Source: Geomonas paludis
GTDB taxonomy: Bacteria; Desulfobacterota; Desulfuromonadia; Geobacterales; Geobacteraceae
Assembly: GCF_014193585.1 (NCBI RefSeq)
Contig: NZ_BLXY01000001.1
Location: 478,033-542,032, forward strand
Direction of reading: 5' to 3'
DNA: 64,000 nucleotides
The first letter of the stretch is position 1; every line of letters starts with the position of its first letter. Both the position numbers and the translations under genes were made by a program. Below the pieces are notes generated by a model. It searched no databases, was not told the origin of the DNA, and was given only the letters and a program-made list of their open reading frames with translations. Shown here one piece after another: positions 37,549-46,554 of the stretch.

Positions 37549-37872
37549 ATGGCTGACAAGGACAAGAAGGACGAAACCGCCGGAACCGGAACCAACGTCC
37601 CGGTCGTCAAGTGGGATGACAGTGCCATGGGGACCAGCTACGCCAACGTCTGCAACGTGACCAGCACCCGCGAGGAGGTGACCCTGCTTTTCGGGACCAA
37701 CCAGACCCTCTACGCGGGACAGCAGGAGGTAACGGTGAAGCTCGGCAACCGGATCATCCTCAGCCCCTACGCCGCGAAGCGGCTGTGCAAACTCCTGGAG
37801 CACGTGGTCGGCCAGTACGAGGCCCGCTTCGGGGAACTGAGCATCAGCCACGCCATCCAGACGGAGAAATAG
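37549..37872 (+). CDS. DUF3467 family protein
   Basis: 107 residues. After a charged head (MADKDKKDE) the body has the DUF3467 pattern: MGTSYANVCNVTSTREEVTL near residues 26-45, then VKLGNRIILSPYAAKRL and a C-terminal helix. There is no signal peptide or membrane segment, so it is probably cytosolic. The function of the family is not established. A strong AGGAGGG precedes the ATG. It is the first gene of the run that continues through GAF-HlyD, M50-HlyD and SecA, and its stop is 4 bp from the next start. A chaperone or regulatory role for export of the giant protein is only a guess. Confidence 0.85.
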   Translation: MADKDKKDETAGTGTNVPVVKWDDSAMGTSYANVCNVTSTREEVTLLFGTNQTLYAGQQEVTVKLGNRIILSPYAAKRLCKLLEHVVGQYEARFGELSISHAIQTEK

Positions 37873-37876
37873 CGCC

Positions 37877-39775
37877 ATGCCCGACAAACCTTTTCCTTCC
37901 GTGCATCCGGTCCGCCCCCCCGGCGACGAAAGCTGGGCCGCCTACAGCGATCCCTCGCTCTGGTCCTACCTGGTGGACGAGGCCTCGGACATCGAGTTCT
38001 GCAGCGCGTGGCTGCAGCTCATGTCGAAGATCATCTCCGGCGTGAGGACCGGCGTCGTGGTCCTCTCCCAGGGGGAGGACGCCCCCTTCGTCCCGGTCGC
38101 CGTCTGGCCCGCCAGCGGCGCCGAAACGCTGAAGCACACCGCCGTCATCGAGCGGGCGGCCAAGGAGCGCAAGGGGGTGGTGATCCGCGACGGCGGCGAG
38201 GCGGTGGGGCCGCTCAACACCGAGCCCCTGCTCTGCATCGCATTCCCGGTGCTGAGCGCCGAGCGCATCTTCGGCGTCATGGCGCTGCGCATCACGCAGC
38301 GCAGCGGCGACGCGCTCCAGGTGGCCATGCGCCAGCTGCAGTGGGGCACCTCCTGGATCGAGAGCCGGATGCTCAAGCGCGAGATACTGCTGGCCCGCCA
38401 GGCCAACGAGCGCGTATCCGGCGCCCTCGAGTTCGTGGCGGGGGTGCTGGAGGAGCCGCGGTTCAGCGCCGCGGCTTCTTCCTTCGCCACCCTCCTCGCC
38501 ACCAGGCTCCAGGCGGACCGGGTCAGTATCGGCTTCGTCAAGGGGCGTCACGTCAAGGTGCGCGCCCTCTCGCACAGTGCGCAGTTCAAGGAGCGCATGA
38601 ACCAGGTCCGTGCCGTCGCCGCCGCCATGGACGAGAGCCTGGACCAGGAACGCTCGGTGGCCCTGCCCGCACCGGAAGGGGGAGGCGCCGTGGTCTGCCG
38701 GGTGCATGGCGAAATGTCAGCCGGCGAGGGGGAGCGGGCCATCTGCACCGTTCCCTTCTTCGACTCGCAGGGCAAGGGCTTGGGCGCCATCACCCTGGAG
38801 CGGCCGCTCGCCACCCCGTTCACCCCGCACGAGATCGAACTGTGCGAGGTGGTGGCCGCGGTGGTGGGGCCGATCCTCGAGGAGAAGCTGCGGCTGGACC
38901 GACCCGTGATCGTACATGCCGCCGCCGCGGCCGGCGACCAGTTGGGGAAACTTTTCGGGCGGGGGCACCTGGTCTACAAGACCGGCTTCGTGCTGCTCCT
39001 GGCGCTGGTTGCGTTTTTCTGCGTGGCCAAGGGCGATTACCGGATCTCGGCTAAGACCACCATGGAAGGATCCGTGGTGCGCGCCATCACCGCACCCTAC
39101 GACGGATTCATCGCCGAGGCGCCGGCACGTCCGGGCGACGTGGTGCGCAAGGGGGCGCCGCTGGCCCGTCTGGACGACCGCGAGAAGCGCCTGGAGCGCC
39201 TGAAGACCTACAGCCTTTCCGAGCAGTACTCGCGCCAGTACCGCGAGGCGCTGGCCAACGGCGACACCGTGCAGATGCGGGTGCTGAAACAGCAACTGGA
39301 GCAGGCGCGGACCCAGCTGAAACTCCTGGACGAGCAGCTCGGCCGCTCCCGCCTCACCGCCCCCTTCGACGCGGTGGTGCTTTCGGGGGATCTCAGCCAG
39401 TCGCTGGGTGCGCCGGTGGACCGGAACAAGGTCCTCTTCGAGGTGGCGCCCCTGCAGGATTACCGGGTCCGGCTGCACGTGGACGAGCAGCGCGTTTCCG
39501 ACCTGAAGCCGGGGCAGCGGGGCAAGCTGGTGCTCAACTCCCTTCCCGACAGCGACTTCCCCATCACGGTCAGGAAGATCACCCCCATCGCCATGACCGT
39601 GGAAGGGAAGAACCAGTTCCTGGTCGAGGCCTCGCTCGATCGCCTCAGCGCCAGGATCAGGCCGGGCATGGAGGGGGTGGGCAAGATCTTCGTGGAGCGG
39701 CGCCTGCTCTTCTGGATCTGGACCCACGAGATGTTCGACTGGCTGCGCCTGTGGGCGTGGTCCTGGCTCCCCTAG
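37877..39775 (+). CDS. GAF domain-HlyD fusion membrane protein
   Basis: 632 residues. The first 340 or so are cytosolic and contain one or two GAF-like sensor folds (GVVVLSQGEDAPFVPVAVWP; VSIGFVKGRHVKVRALS; LGAITLERPLATPFTPHEIE). One membrane helix follows at about residues 365-388 (TGFVLLLALVAFFCVAKGDY). The periplasmic part is a membrane fusion protein: lipoyl half (APYDGFIAEAPARPGDVVRKG), coiled coil (about 435-490), second lipoyl half (APFDAVVLSGDLSQSLGAPV) and a beta-barrel ending at RPGMEGVGKI. An intracellular sensor joined to an export adaptor suggests that assembly or opening is controlled by a small ligand. The ligand is unknown. The next start is 10 bp after its stop. Confidence 0.85.
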   Translation: MPDKPFPSVHPVRPPGDESWAAYSDPSLWSYLVDEASDIEFCSAWLQLMSKIISGVRTGVVVLSQGEDAPFVPVAVWPASGAETLKHTAVIERAAKERKGVVIRDGGEAVGPLNTEPLLCIAFPVLSAERIFGVMALRITQRSGDALQVAMRQLQWGTSWIESRMLKREILLARQANERVSGALEFVAGVLEEPRFSAAASSFATLLATRLQADRVSIGFVKGRHVKVRALSHSAQFKERMNQVRAVAAAMDESLDQERSVALPAPEGGGAVVCRVHGEMSAGEGERAICTVPFFDSQGKGLGAITLERPLATPFTPHEIELCEVVAAVVGPILEEKLRLDRPVIVHAAAAAGDQLGKLFGRGHLVYKTGFVLLLALVAFFCVAKGDYRISAKTTMEGSVVRAITAPYDGFIAEAPARPGDVVRKGAPLARLDDREKRLERLKTYSLSEQYSRQYREALANGDTVQMRVLKQQLEQARTQLKLLDEQLGRSRLTAPFDAVVLSGDLSQSLGAPVDRNKVLFEVAPLQDYRVRLHVDEQRVSDLKPGQRGKLVLNSLPDSDFPITVRKITPIAMTVEGKNQFLVEASLDRLSARIRPGMEGVGKIFVERRLLFWIWTHEMFDWLRLWAWSWLP

Positions 39776-39784
39776 GGGGACGAG

Positions 39785-41932
39785 ATGACCCAACAGCTCT
39801 TCAGCTCATCGTGGTATCGCATCTGCCGGCTACAGCCCCGGCTGCGCCGCCATGCCCAGTTGCACCGGCACGACTACCGGGGCGAGGTGTGGTTCGTGCT
39901 GCAGAACCATGTCACCGGGCAGCTCTACCGTTTCAGCCCGGTGGTCTACCACGTCATCGGGCTCATGGACGGCAAAAGGAGCGTCGAGGAACTCTGGAAA
40001 CTCTCCGTCGAAAGCTTCGGCGACGACGCCCCCACCCAGGACGACCTGCTCCGGCTGCTGGCGCAGCTGCACTCCGCCGACGTGCTCCTGTGCGACATCC
40101 CGCCCGACACCCGCGAACTGTTCCAGCGCGGCGAGAACCTGCGCCAGGGGAAGCTGCGCCAGACGCTCCTGTCGCCCCTTTCCTGGCGCTTCCCGCTCTT
40201 CGACCCGGACCGCCTCCTGGACCTCTTGCAGCCGCTCTCCCGGGCCATCTTCAGTCCCGTGAGCGCGGTCATCTGGCTCGCCGTGGTGCTCGCCGGCGCG
40301 GCGCTCGCCATCGGGCACCGGGCCGAGCTCTCGCACGACGTGCTGGACCGGGTGCTCTCCATGCACAACATCGCGCTGCTCTGGGCGGTGTACCCCTTGG
40401 TCAAGCTCTGCCACGAGATCGGGCACGCGCTCGCGGTCAAGCGGTGGGGGGGCGAGGTGCACGAGGTGGGCATCATGCTCCTGGTGCTGATCCCGGTCCC
40501 CTACGTCGACGCCTCGGCCGCCTCGGCCTTCCCCCAGCGCGGGCGGCGCGCCATGGTCAGCGCGGCGGGGATCATGGCGGAATTGTTCATCGCCTCGCTG
40601 GCGCTCATGCTCTGGCTCTGCGTCGAGCCGGGGTTGTTGCGCTCCGCCCTGTTCAACGCCATGTTCATCGGCGGCGTCTCCACCATCTTCTTCAACGGCA
40701 ACCCGCTCTTGCGCTACGACGGCTACTACATCCTCTCCGACCTTTTGGCCATCCCCAACCTCGGGCAGCGCGGCCAGCGTTACGCGGCGTACCTGGTGCA
40801 GCACCACCTGTTCGGCCTGGAGAAGCTGGAGCCGCCGCACCTGGCGCCCGGCGAGCCGTTTTGGCTGCTCAGCTATTTCGGGACCTCGTTCATCTACCGC
40901 ATCTTCGTCTACCTCGGCATCGTCCTCTTCATCTCGCAGAAGTTCTTCTTCATCGGGGTGATCCTTGGGGCCTGGGCGCTCTTCTCCATGGTGGCCCTGC
41001 CGCTGGGGAAGGCAATCTACTTCATCTGCTTCAACCCCGCCCTGTACGAGCGGCGCCTGCGCGCGGCATGGACCGCAGCGGTCCCGGCCGCCCTCGTCAT
41101 CGCGCTTTTCTGCGCCCTTCCTTTCCCCTCCTGGAGCCGGGCGCAGGGAGTGGTCTGGGTCCCCGAGGAGTCGGTGCTGCGTGCCGGCGCCGGCGGCCTG
41201 ATCCGCAAGGTGAGTGCCCTGCCGGGGAGCGTGGTGCGACGGGGGCAGACGCTCATGGAAAGCGACGATCCCGAACTGGAGGCGGAACGCAAGGTACTGG
41301 CGGCGCAACTGGCGCTGCTCAAGGCGCGCCGCGACTCCGAGCTCTTCACCGACCGGCTCAAGGCGCGCATCACCGCCGAGGAGATGGTCCCGGTGCGCGA
41401 GCGCATCGCCTGGCTCGACGAGCAGTTGGCGCGGCTCAAGGTGGTGAGCCCGGTGGCGGGGAAACTGGTGCTGCAGCGCGACAGCGACCTGCCGGGGCGC
41501 CACCTGCAGAAGGGGGAGGTGGTCGGCTTCGTGCTGCAGGGGGATCGCCCGACGGTGCGGGTGGTGGTGACCCAGGCGGACCTGGACCTGATCCATACCC
41601 GCAACCGTTCCATCGAGGTGCGCCTGTCGCGCCGGCTGGACCGCAGCATCCCGGCGACCTTGCTGCGCGAGACCCCGGCCGGGCTGGAGCGGCTTCCCTC
41701 CACCTCCCTGGGGAGCGCCGGAGGGGGACGGCTCCCCACCGACCCCACCGACCGCGACCAGGTGAAGACCTTCGAGCGGACCTTCCAGCTCGACCTCCAA
41801 CTCCCGCTGGCGCTCAACGAGGTGAGCGTGAACGAGCGCGTCTACGTCCGCTTCAACTTCCAGCCCGAGCCGCTGGCGAGCCAGTGCTACCGCTCGGTAC
41901 GGCGACTGTTCATGAGGCGCTTCGATGTTTGA
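39785..41932 (+). CDS. PqqD-like domain / M50 membrane metalloprotease / HlyD fusion
   Basis: 715 residues. Residues about 35-105 resemble a PqqD-type winged helix (GQLYRFSPVVYHVIGLMDGK), the peptide-recognition fold of RiPP systems. Multiple membrane helices follow, with the zinc motif HEIGH at 210-214 and the third-ligand motif NPLLRYDGYY (N306, D312) of site-2 protease relatives. From about residue 450 there is a periplasmic lipoyl/coiled-coil adaptor (GLIRKVSALPGSVVRRGQTL; VVSPVAGKLVLQRDSDLPGR). GGGGGACG precedes the ATG. The stop overlaps the SecA-like start by 8 bp. One reading is that the head binds a leader such as LEPR-XLL, the protease clips it, and the adaptor links to TolC. Only the domain order is seen directly. 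Confidence 0.85.
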   Translation: MTQQLFSSSWYRICRLQPRLRRHAQLHRHDYRGEVWFVLQNHVTGQLYRFSPVVYHVIGLMDGKRSVEELWKLSVESFGDDAPTQDDLLRLLAQLHSADVLLCDIPPDTRELFQRGENLRQGKLRQTLLSPLSWRFPLFDPDRLLDLLQPLSRAIFSPVSAVIWLAVVLAGAALAIGHRAELSHDVLDRVLSMHNIALLWAVYPLVKLCHEIGHALAVKRWGGEVHEVGIMLLVLIPVPYVDASAASAFPQRGRRAMVSAAGIMAELFIASLALMLWLCVEPGLLRSALFNAMFIGGVSTIFFNGNPLLRYDGYYILSDLLAIPNLGQRGQRYAAYLVQHHLFGLEKLEPPHLAPGEPFWLLSYFGTSFIYRIFVYLGIVLFISQKFFFIGVILGAWALFSMVALPLGKAIYFICFNPALYERRLRAAWTAAVPAALVIALFCALPFPSWSRAQGVVWVPEESVLRAGAGGLIRKVSALPGSVVRRGQTLMESDDPELEAERKVLAAQLALLKARRDSELFTDRLKARITAEEMVPVRERIAWLDEQLARLKVVSPVAGKLVLQRDSDLPGRHLQKGEVVGFVLQGDRPTVRVVVTQADLDLIHTRNRSIEVRLSRRLDRSIPATLLRETPAGLERLPSTSLGSAGGGRLPTDPTDRDQVKTFERTFQLDLQLPLALNEVSVNERVYVRFNFQPEPLASQCYRSVRRLFMRRFDV

Positions 41933-43913
41933 TCTGCACCGCTTCCCACCCGCGCGCCTGCACGGCCACTACCCGGAGAACCTGCTGACCGAGTCGCGCC
42001 TGGAACACGCCTTACGCGCCGGACTGGGGAGGTTCCCCCTGGCGGCGACGGTGCGCCCGTCTTGGCTTTGGCGCCTGGCCAAGCGGGTGGAGCAGGCCGG
42101 TGAGGCCATGCGCCTTCTGGACGATGCCGAACTTGCCGCCGTCGCTCGCAGTTTGAAGCCGCAGCTGCGCCAGTCGGGGCTGCGGCGCGACCTGGTGGTG
42201 CGTGCCTTCGCCCTGGTACGCGAGGTGGCGTCCCGGCGCCTGGGCATGCGCCACTATCCGGTGCAGGTCATGGGGGGCTTCGTGCTGCTGCTCGGCATGG
42301 TGGCCGAGATGGAGACCGGAGAAGGGAAGACGCTGACTGCGACGCTCGCCGCCTGCACAGCGGCGCTGGCCGGCATCCCGGTGCACGTGATCACCGTGAA
42401 CGACTACCTGGCCCGGCGCGACGCCGGGATCACCCGCCCCATCTACGAGTTCCTCGGACTTTCCGTCGGCACCATCGTCTCCGGCATGGACCTCCCCTCG
42501 CGCCGCGCCGCCTACGCCTGCGACATCACCTACTGCACCAACAAGGAGGTGGTCTTCGACTACCTGAAGGACCGCATCGCCCTGGGCAACCGCCCCGGCC
42601 CCATCCAGCTTTCGGTGCGGCGCCTGTGCGGCAAGGGGGGGCAGAGTGCCCTTTTATTGCGCGGGCTCCCGTTCGCCATCGTCGACGAGGCCGACAGCGT
42701 GCTGATCGACGAGGCGAGGACGCCGCTCATCATCTCCGGTCCCGGCTCCGAGGTTGCAGACGGCGAGGAGTTGTACCACGCCGCCATCGATGCGGCGACC
42801 CGCTTCGATGAAGGTGCCCATTTCACCATCGACCACGGCAAGAGGACCCTGGAACTGACCGAGGATGGCAAGGGGCTGATCGCGCTGCTCGCCGCCGTCC
42901 TCGGGAGCGCGTGGCAGGGGATGCGGCGCCGCGAGCAGTTGATCACCCAGGCACTCTCGGCGCTGCACCTCTTCAAGCTGGACCGCGACTACCTGGTGCA
43001 CGACGGCAAGGTTAAGATCATCGACGAGTACACCGGCCGGGTCATGGCCGATCGTTCCTGGGAACTCGGGCTGCACCAGCTCATCGAGGCAAAGGAAGGA
43101 TTGGCCATCTCGCCGCGCAACGAGACCATCGCCAAGATCAGCTACCAGCGTTTCTTCCGCCGCTACTGTTATCTGGCCGGCATGACCGGCACCGCCCGCG
43201 AGGTGGCCGGAGAGCTCTGGTCCGTGTACCGCCTGAACGTGGTCAGGGTGAGCACCAACAAGCCGCTGATTCGGAAGGCGCTTCCTTTCCGGTACTACAA
43301 AAACGTCGAGGAGAAGTGGCGCGCCTTGGGCGAGCGGGTGCGGGAGCTGCACGAAAGCGGCAGGCCCGTCTTGATCGGAACCAAGACCGTGGCGGCCTCC
43401 GAGGAAGTGAGCAGGCGGTTGTGGCGGGCGGGGGTGCAGCACGTGGTGCTGAACGCGAGGCAGGACGAGAACGAGGCGCAGATCATCGCCGAGGCGGGGC
43501 ATGCCGGGAAGGTGACCGTCGCCACCAACATGGCCGGTCGCGGCACCGACATTCATCTGGGGCCGGGAGTGAAGGAGTTGGGAGGGCTGCACGTCATCGC
43601 CACCGAGTTGCACGACGCCAAGCGGATCGACCGGCAGCTTTTCGGTCGTTGTGGCAGGCAGGGCGATCCGGGGAGTTACGAGGCGCTGGTTTCTTTCGAG
43701 GACGAAATTTTCAGCAGGCGGAGCAAGAGTCTGGTGGGGTTAGTAGCCTGTCGATGTGGTGGTGAAGGCGTGTTGGGTCGGGTGGTGGCCCGGCTTTTCT
43801 CCGACGAGGTGCAGCGTTGGATGCAGAATGCCCACTTCCACCTCAGAAGCGAACTGCTCCGCTTTGACGAGCAAACGGAAAAGACCATGGCCTTTTCAGG
43901 CAAAGGAGAATAA
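41925..43913 (+). CDS. Accessory SecA-like preprotein translocase ATPase (shortened)
   Basis: 662 residues, against about 840-900 for housekeeping SecA. The motor is intact: GMRHYPVQVMGGFVL, Walker A METGEGKT (129-136, K135), HVITVNDYLARRDA, VDEADSVLIDEARTPLIISG (D254, E255), IIDEYTGRVM, LAGMTGTA, VATNMAGRGTDIHLG and the arginine-finger region RIDRQLFGRCGRQGDPGS. The preprotein cross-linking domain is altered, and after the second motor fold only about 80 residues remain. The helical scaffold is therefore truncated, and the C-terminal zinc/SecB-binding tail is missing. It is coupled to the M50-HlyD gene by an 8-bp overlap. It probably powers export of the giant protein, in place of an ABC ATPase. 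Whether it works with SecYEG or with the local adaptors is unknown. Confidence 0.9.
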   Translation: MFDLHRFPPARLHGHYPENLLTESRLEHALRAGLGRFPLAATVRPSWLWRLAKRVEQAGEAMRLLDDAELAAVARSLKPQLRQSGLRRDLVVRAFALVREVASRRLGMRHYPVQVMGGFVLLLGMVAEMETGEGKTLTATLAACTAALAGIPVHVITVNDYLARRDAGITRPIYEFLGLSVGTIVSGMDLPSRRAAYACDITYCTNKEVVFDYLKDRIALGNRPGPIQLSVRRLCGKGGQSALLLRGLPFAIVDEADSVLIDEARTPLIISGPGSEVADGEELYHAAIDAATRFDEGAHFTIDHGKRTLELTEDGKGLIALLAAVLGSAWQGMRRREQLITQALSALHLFKLDRDYLVHDGKVKIIDEYTGRVMADRSWELGLHQLIEAKEGLAISPRNETIAKISYQRFFRRYCYLAGMTGTAREVAGELWSVYRLNVVRVSTNKPLIRKALPFRYYKNVEEKWRALGERVRELHESGRPVLIGTKTVAASEEVSRRLWRAGVQHVVLNARQDENEAQIIAEAGHAGKVTVATNMAGRGTDIHLGPGVKELGGLHVIATELHDAKRIDRQLFGRCGRQGDPGSYEALVSFEDEIFSRRSKSLVGLVACRCGGEGVLGRVVARLFSDEVQRWMQNAHFHLRSELLRFDEQTEKTMAFSGKGE

Positions 43914-43975
43914 ACAGGCTTATGTTCTTCTTTCTACGTTCAGGGGTACAGGCTGCGGGTTTCCCATTACTCCCA

Positions 43976-45451
43976 TCACTGCTTCAGCAGCTGGTCCACC
44001 GTCCGCCCGTTGACAGTTATCCCCTCCCGCTCCAGCAGTTCGCCCGTCGCCTGCAGGTACTGGGTCACCGCGATGACGTAGTTCACCTGGGCCTTGATCT
44101 GGTTGCTGCGGGCCCGTGCCAGGTCGTTTTCGACGTCCAGCACGTCGCGGGCGGTGGCCAGGCCCACCTCCGACTTGGAGATGTAGGCGGACAGCCGCTC
44201 CTCGGCGAACTCCCTTTCCCTCGCCGTCACGTCGAGCTGCTTGAAACTGGCGTCCATGGCCCGCAGCGCCGACCGGACGTCGGTCACCACCAGCGAGTTG
44301 AGGTTGTCCAACTGGGTCTTGGACTGGTCCAGCCGAAGCTTGCTCTTGACGTACTCCGCCTCGGCGGCGTCGTTGCCCAACGGGTACTCGAACTGAAGCC
44401 CCGCGGTCCACACCGGCGTGTCCGCCCGCACCACCCGGTTCATGTCCTGGTTGAACTGTTCCCCCATTCCGCCGTAGGTCCAGGTGCCGTACAGGTTCAG
44501 ACCGGGCAGGGTCTTGTTCCTGGCGCCCCGCCGCTGCGTCTCCGCGCTCGCGATCTGCAGCTTCGCCTCGTCCAGTTCCGGCCTCAGGTCAAGCGCCCGC
44601 CGGATCGCCTCGGCCTCGTTCGCCGTCACCCGGGTCAGGTCCGGAGTGTCGACCGCGTTGATCTCCCCCGGAGGCAGCTGCAGGATCTGGCGCAACAGGT
44701 CAACCTGATCCCGCAGCGCCTTGTCCGCGTCGATCACTTCCTTCTCTCGCGCCGCCACCCCGTACTTCGCGTTGAGGATCTCCATCGGCGGCAGCACACC
44801 TGCCTTTACCCGTTCCTCGATCTCCCCGAGCACCCTGCGGGCCAGCCCCAGCGACACTTCCCGCGAGCGCAGGTCCTCGTGCAGGCTGTGCAGTTTGAAA
44901 TACTCGATGCGGATCTGCGCCACCAGGTTCTGGATCCTGCCCGCCACGCGTTTCACCGCCCCTTCCCGCGCCTGCTCAGCGACCACGATGTTGAGGTTGG
45001 TCACCTGTGGTCCGAGGTTTCTCAGTAGCGGCTGGTTGAGGGCGAAGGTGACCTCGCTCTGCCAGTAGCGGGGATAGGTGGAAGCGGTGTAGTTGGTCTC
45101 GTTGTAGTAGTTGTTGAACTGGAAACCGAGGGTGCCGCCGGTGGAGACCAGTCGGTTGACGCCGGTGAGGAGTTTCAGGGTCTTTTGTCGGCTGGGGCCG
45201 CCGGTGCTGATGGGAAAGGTGTCCAAGTCCTGCCAGGACGCGCCCAGGGTGAGATCGGTATTGTAGATGCCGCGGTTTTTCCGCACCTCCGCCTGCGCTA
45301 TGGCCGCGTTGTACAGATCCGCCTTCAGAGCCAGGTTCTGTTCCACCCCCAGCTTGACCGCCTGTTTCAAGGTGAGGTCGACAGCCTCCGCCCAGGTCAG
45401 GCACGGGATCAGCGCGAGCGCTACGGCAGTCACCAGGGTCGGCACATTCAT
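43976..45451 (-). CDS. TolC family outer membrane efflux protein
   Basis: 491 residues from the ATG at 45451. I chose this start because AAGGAG lies 9 bases upstream and because it gives a clean signal peptide (MNVPTLVTAVALALIPCLTWA, cleavage before EAVD). The longer frame would add 24 unlikely residues. The mature protein has the duplicated TolC layout: helix (LTLKQAVKLGVEQNLALKAD), strand region with QPLLRNLGPQ, helix, then a second repeat (ALDLRPELDEAKLQIASAET) and a final helix pair (LQATGELL). It would form a trimeric channel across the outer membrane and periplasm. Its stop faces that of the SecA-like gene 63 bp away. With three adaptor-type proteins nearby, it is the likely exit pore of the export island. 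Confidence 0.9.
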   Translation of the reverse strand: MNVPTLVTAVALALIPCLTWAEAVDLTLKQAVKLGVEQNLALKADLYNAAIAQAEVRKNRGIYNTDLTLGASWQDLDTFPISTGGPSRQKTLKLLTGVNRLVSTGGTLGFQFNNYYNETNYTASTYPRYWQSEVTFALNQPLLRNLGPQVTNLNIVVAEQAREGAVKRVAGRIQNLVAQIRIEYFKLHSLHEDLRSREVSLGLARRVLGEIEERVKAGVLPPMEILNAKYGVAAREKEVIDADKALRDQVDLLRQILQLPPGEINAVDTPDLTRVTANEAEAIRRALDLRPELDEAKLQIASAETQRRGARNKTLPGLNLYGTWTYGGMGEQFNQDMNRVVRADTPVWTAGLQFEYPLGNDAAEAEYVKSKLRLDQSKTQLDNLNSLVVTDVRSALRAMDASFKQLDVTAREREFAEERLSAYISKSEVGLATARDVLDVENDLARARSNQIKAQVNYVIAVTQYLQATGELLEREGITVNGRTVDQLLKQ

Positions 45452-45797
45452 GCAGATGCTCCTTCTGCCCCGGGCGTAGAGGAGAGGATCGGGCAAACTA
45501 CAAGATACAAAGGAGCGTATCACATAATCACTGAATCTGAAGTGCCAGTGACTGGCATAGGCTGAAAAGCCACTGTGTCAGGTGGGCTTTGTGTCAGATC
45601 TGTGGTGGAACGGTGATTGTAGGGAAAGCTTGAGGAGTCAGGGTGACGAGACGAGGACGAGGCAAGGTGACGAGGCAAGGTGACAAATGAAGTAGCGAGT
45701 CAAAGTAGAGTCCTGACCGGTGAAGATAGTTCAGACGCGGTAAAACCAGCCGTGCAGGTCACGCCGAGCTCCGTTGTATGATAAATAGAGAGGTCGA
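45452..45797. promoter_or_regulatory. Divergent gap between tolC-like gene and the AT-rich island
   Basis: No gene is supported. Two perfect 13-bp direct repeats, GACGAGGCAAGGT, lie at 45656-45668 and 45669-45681. The region marks the switch from high GC on the left to low GC on the right. Promoters for both flanking genes should be here, but I cannot place them. Confidence 0.45.
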
Positions 45798-46529
45798 ATG
45801 AACAAGTACACTGCGGAAATTGAACGTTTTTTAGGCCATTTTGAAAAAGAATTTTCCCAAGTTCAAAGCCTACAAACAAAAGATGGTTATCATACTGCCA
45901 TCTATAAGAAAATGATTTATGTCGGTATTATAGATGCCCTTTCAAAATGCATTTACCCTCGAAGGGGAAACCGCGAAAGGTTCGTGATGTTCTTAAATGA
46001 CTTTTCAGGATGGAAATACGCTCAAAAAGTAAGCCTTCCCCACCTATTACAACTGCTTGAGAGGAATCCTGAACCATCTTTTTCGAAACTCAGAACTTAT
46101 GTAGTTTCCGAAGTGGCAAAATGGGCTTCGGGTGAAATTGTCACTCTGGATCGAGAACCAGAAATTAATGCCATAAAAAGACTGTGGCCAAACGAAAAAG
46201 AGCATCAAAAAACATTAAATGGATTAGGTGTTGAGGCATTGCAACATTGCAATCTTTTCTACTCTTATCGAAACTCATTGGTTCATGAATTCCGCGAATC
46301 AGGGCGAGGTATTGAGTCAATAAAAGAATATGCACCATACTACATAAGCTTTAGTTACCTCGAAGAACCAGATGTAGAGGTTTGGGAACTCACATACCCT
46401 ATCTACTTTTTTGAGAACCTGCTATCCAACTGTATATCAGAAGTGAAAATATATTTAGTTCAAAACAACATAAATCCATACAATTTTTATAAGTTAGGTG
46501 CATATTGGATCGAAGAACTAAACTTTTAA
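45798..46529 (+). CDS. HEPN-like protein of an AT-rich island
   Basis: 243 residues, family not recognised. It is mostly helical and has the motif YRNSLVHEF, in which R158 and H163 form the R-x4-H signature of HEPN ribonuclease folds. Many HEPN proteins are toxins or defence effectors. There is no signal peptide. The gene is much richer in A+T than its neighbours, with many AAA/ATA codons, a sign of recent transfer. The next gene starts 25 bp after its stop and has the same composition, so they form a pair. The HEPN call rests on one short motif plus helix content. RNase activity is an inference. Confidence 0.5.
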   Translation: MNKYTAEIERFLGHFEKEFSQVQSLQTKDGYHTAIYKKMIYVGIIDALSKCIYPRRGNRERFVMFLNDFSGWKYAQKVSLPHLLQLLERNPEPSFSKLRTYVVSEVAKWASGEIVTLDREPEINAIKRLWPNEKEHQKTLNGLGVEALQHCNLFYSYRNSLVHEFRESGRGIESIKEYAPYYISFSYLEEPDVEVWELTYPIYFFENLLSNCISEVKIYLVQNNINPYNFYKLGAYWIEELNF

Positions 46530-46554
46530 TAAAATAGTGAAGTGGGGGACAAGC

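Noticed and set aside
19131-37628. Very long minus-strand open frames opposite the giant gene (for example 26028-31601 and 33522-37628)
   Set aside because: Repeat-rich GC-biased coding DNA leaves the opposite frame free of stops. The translations are low-complexity Val/Gly/Asp/Ala runs without domains.
45452-45523. Longer N-terminus for the TolC-family protein
   Set aside because: It would put 24 residues before a perfect signal peptide and has no ribosome site.
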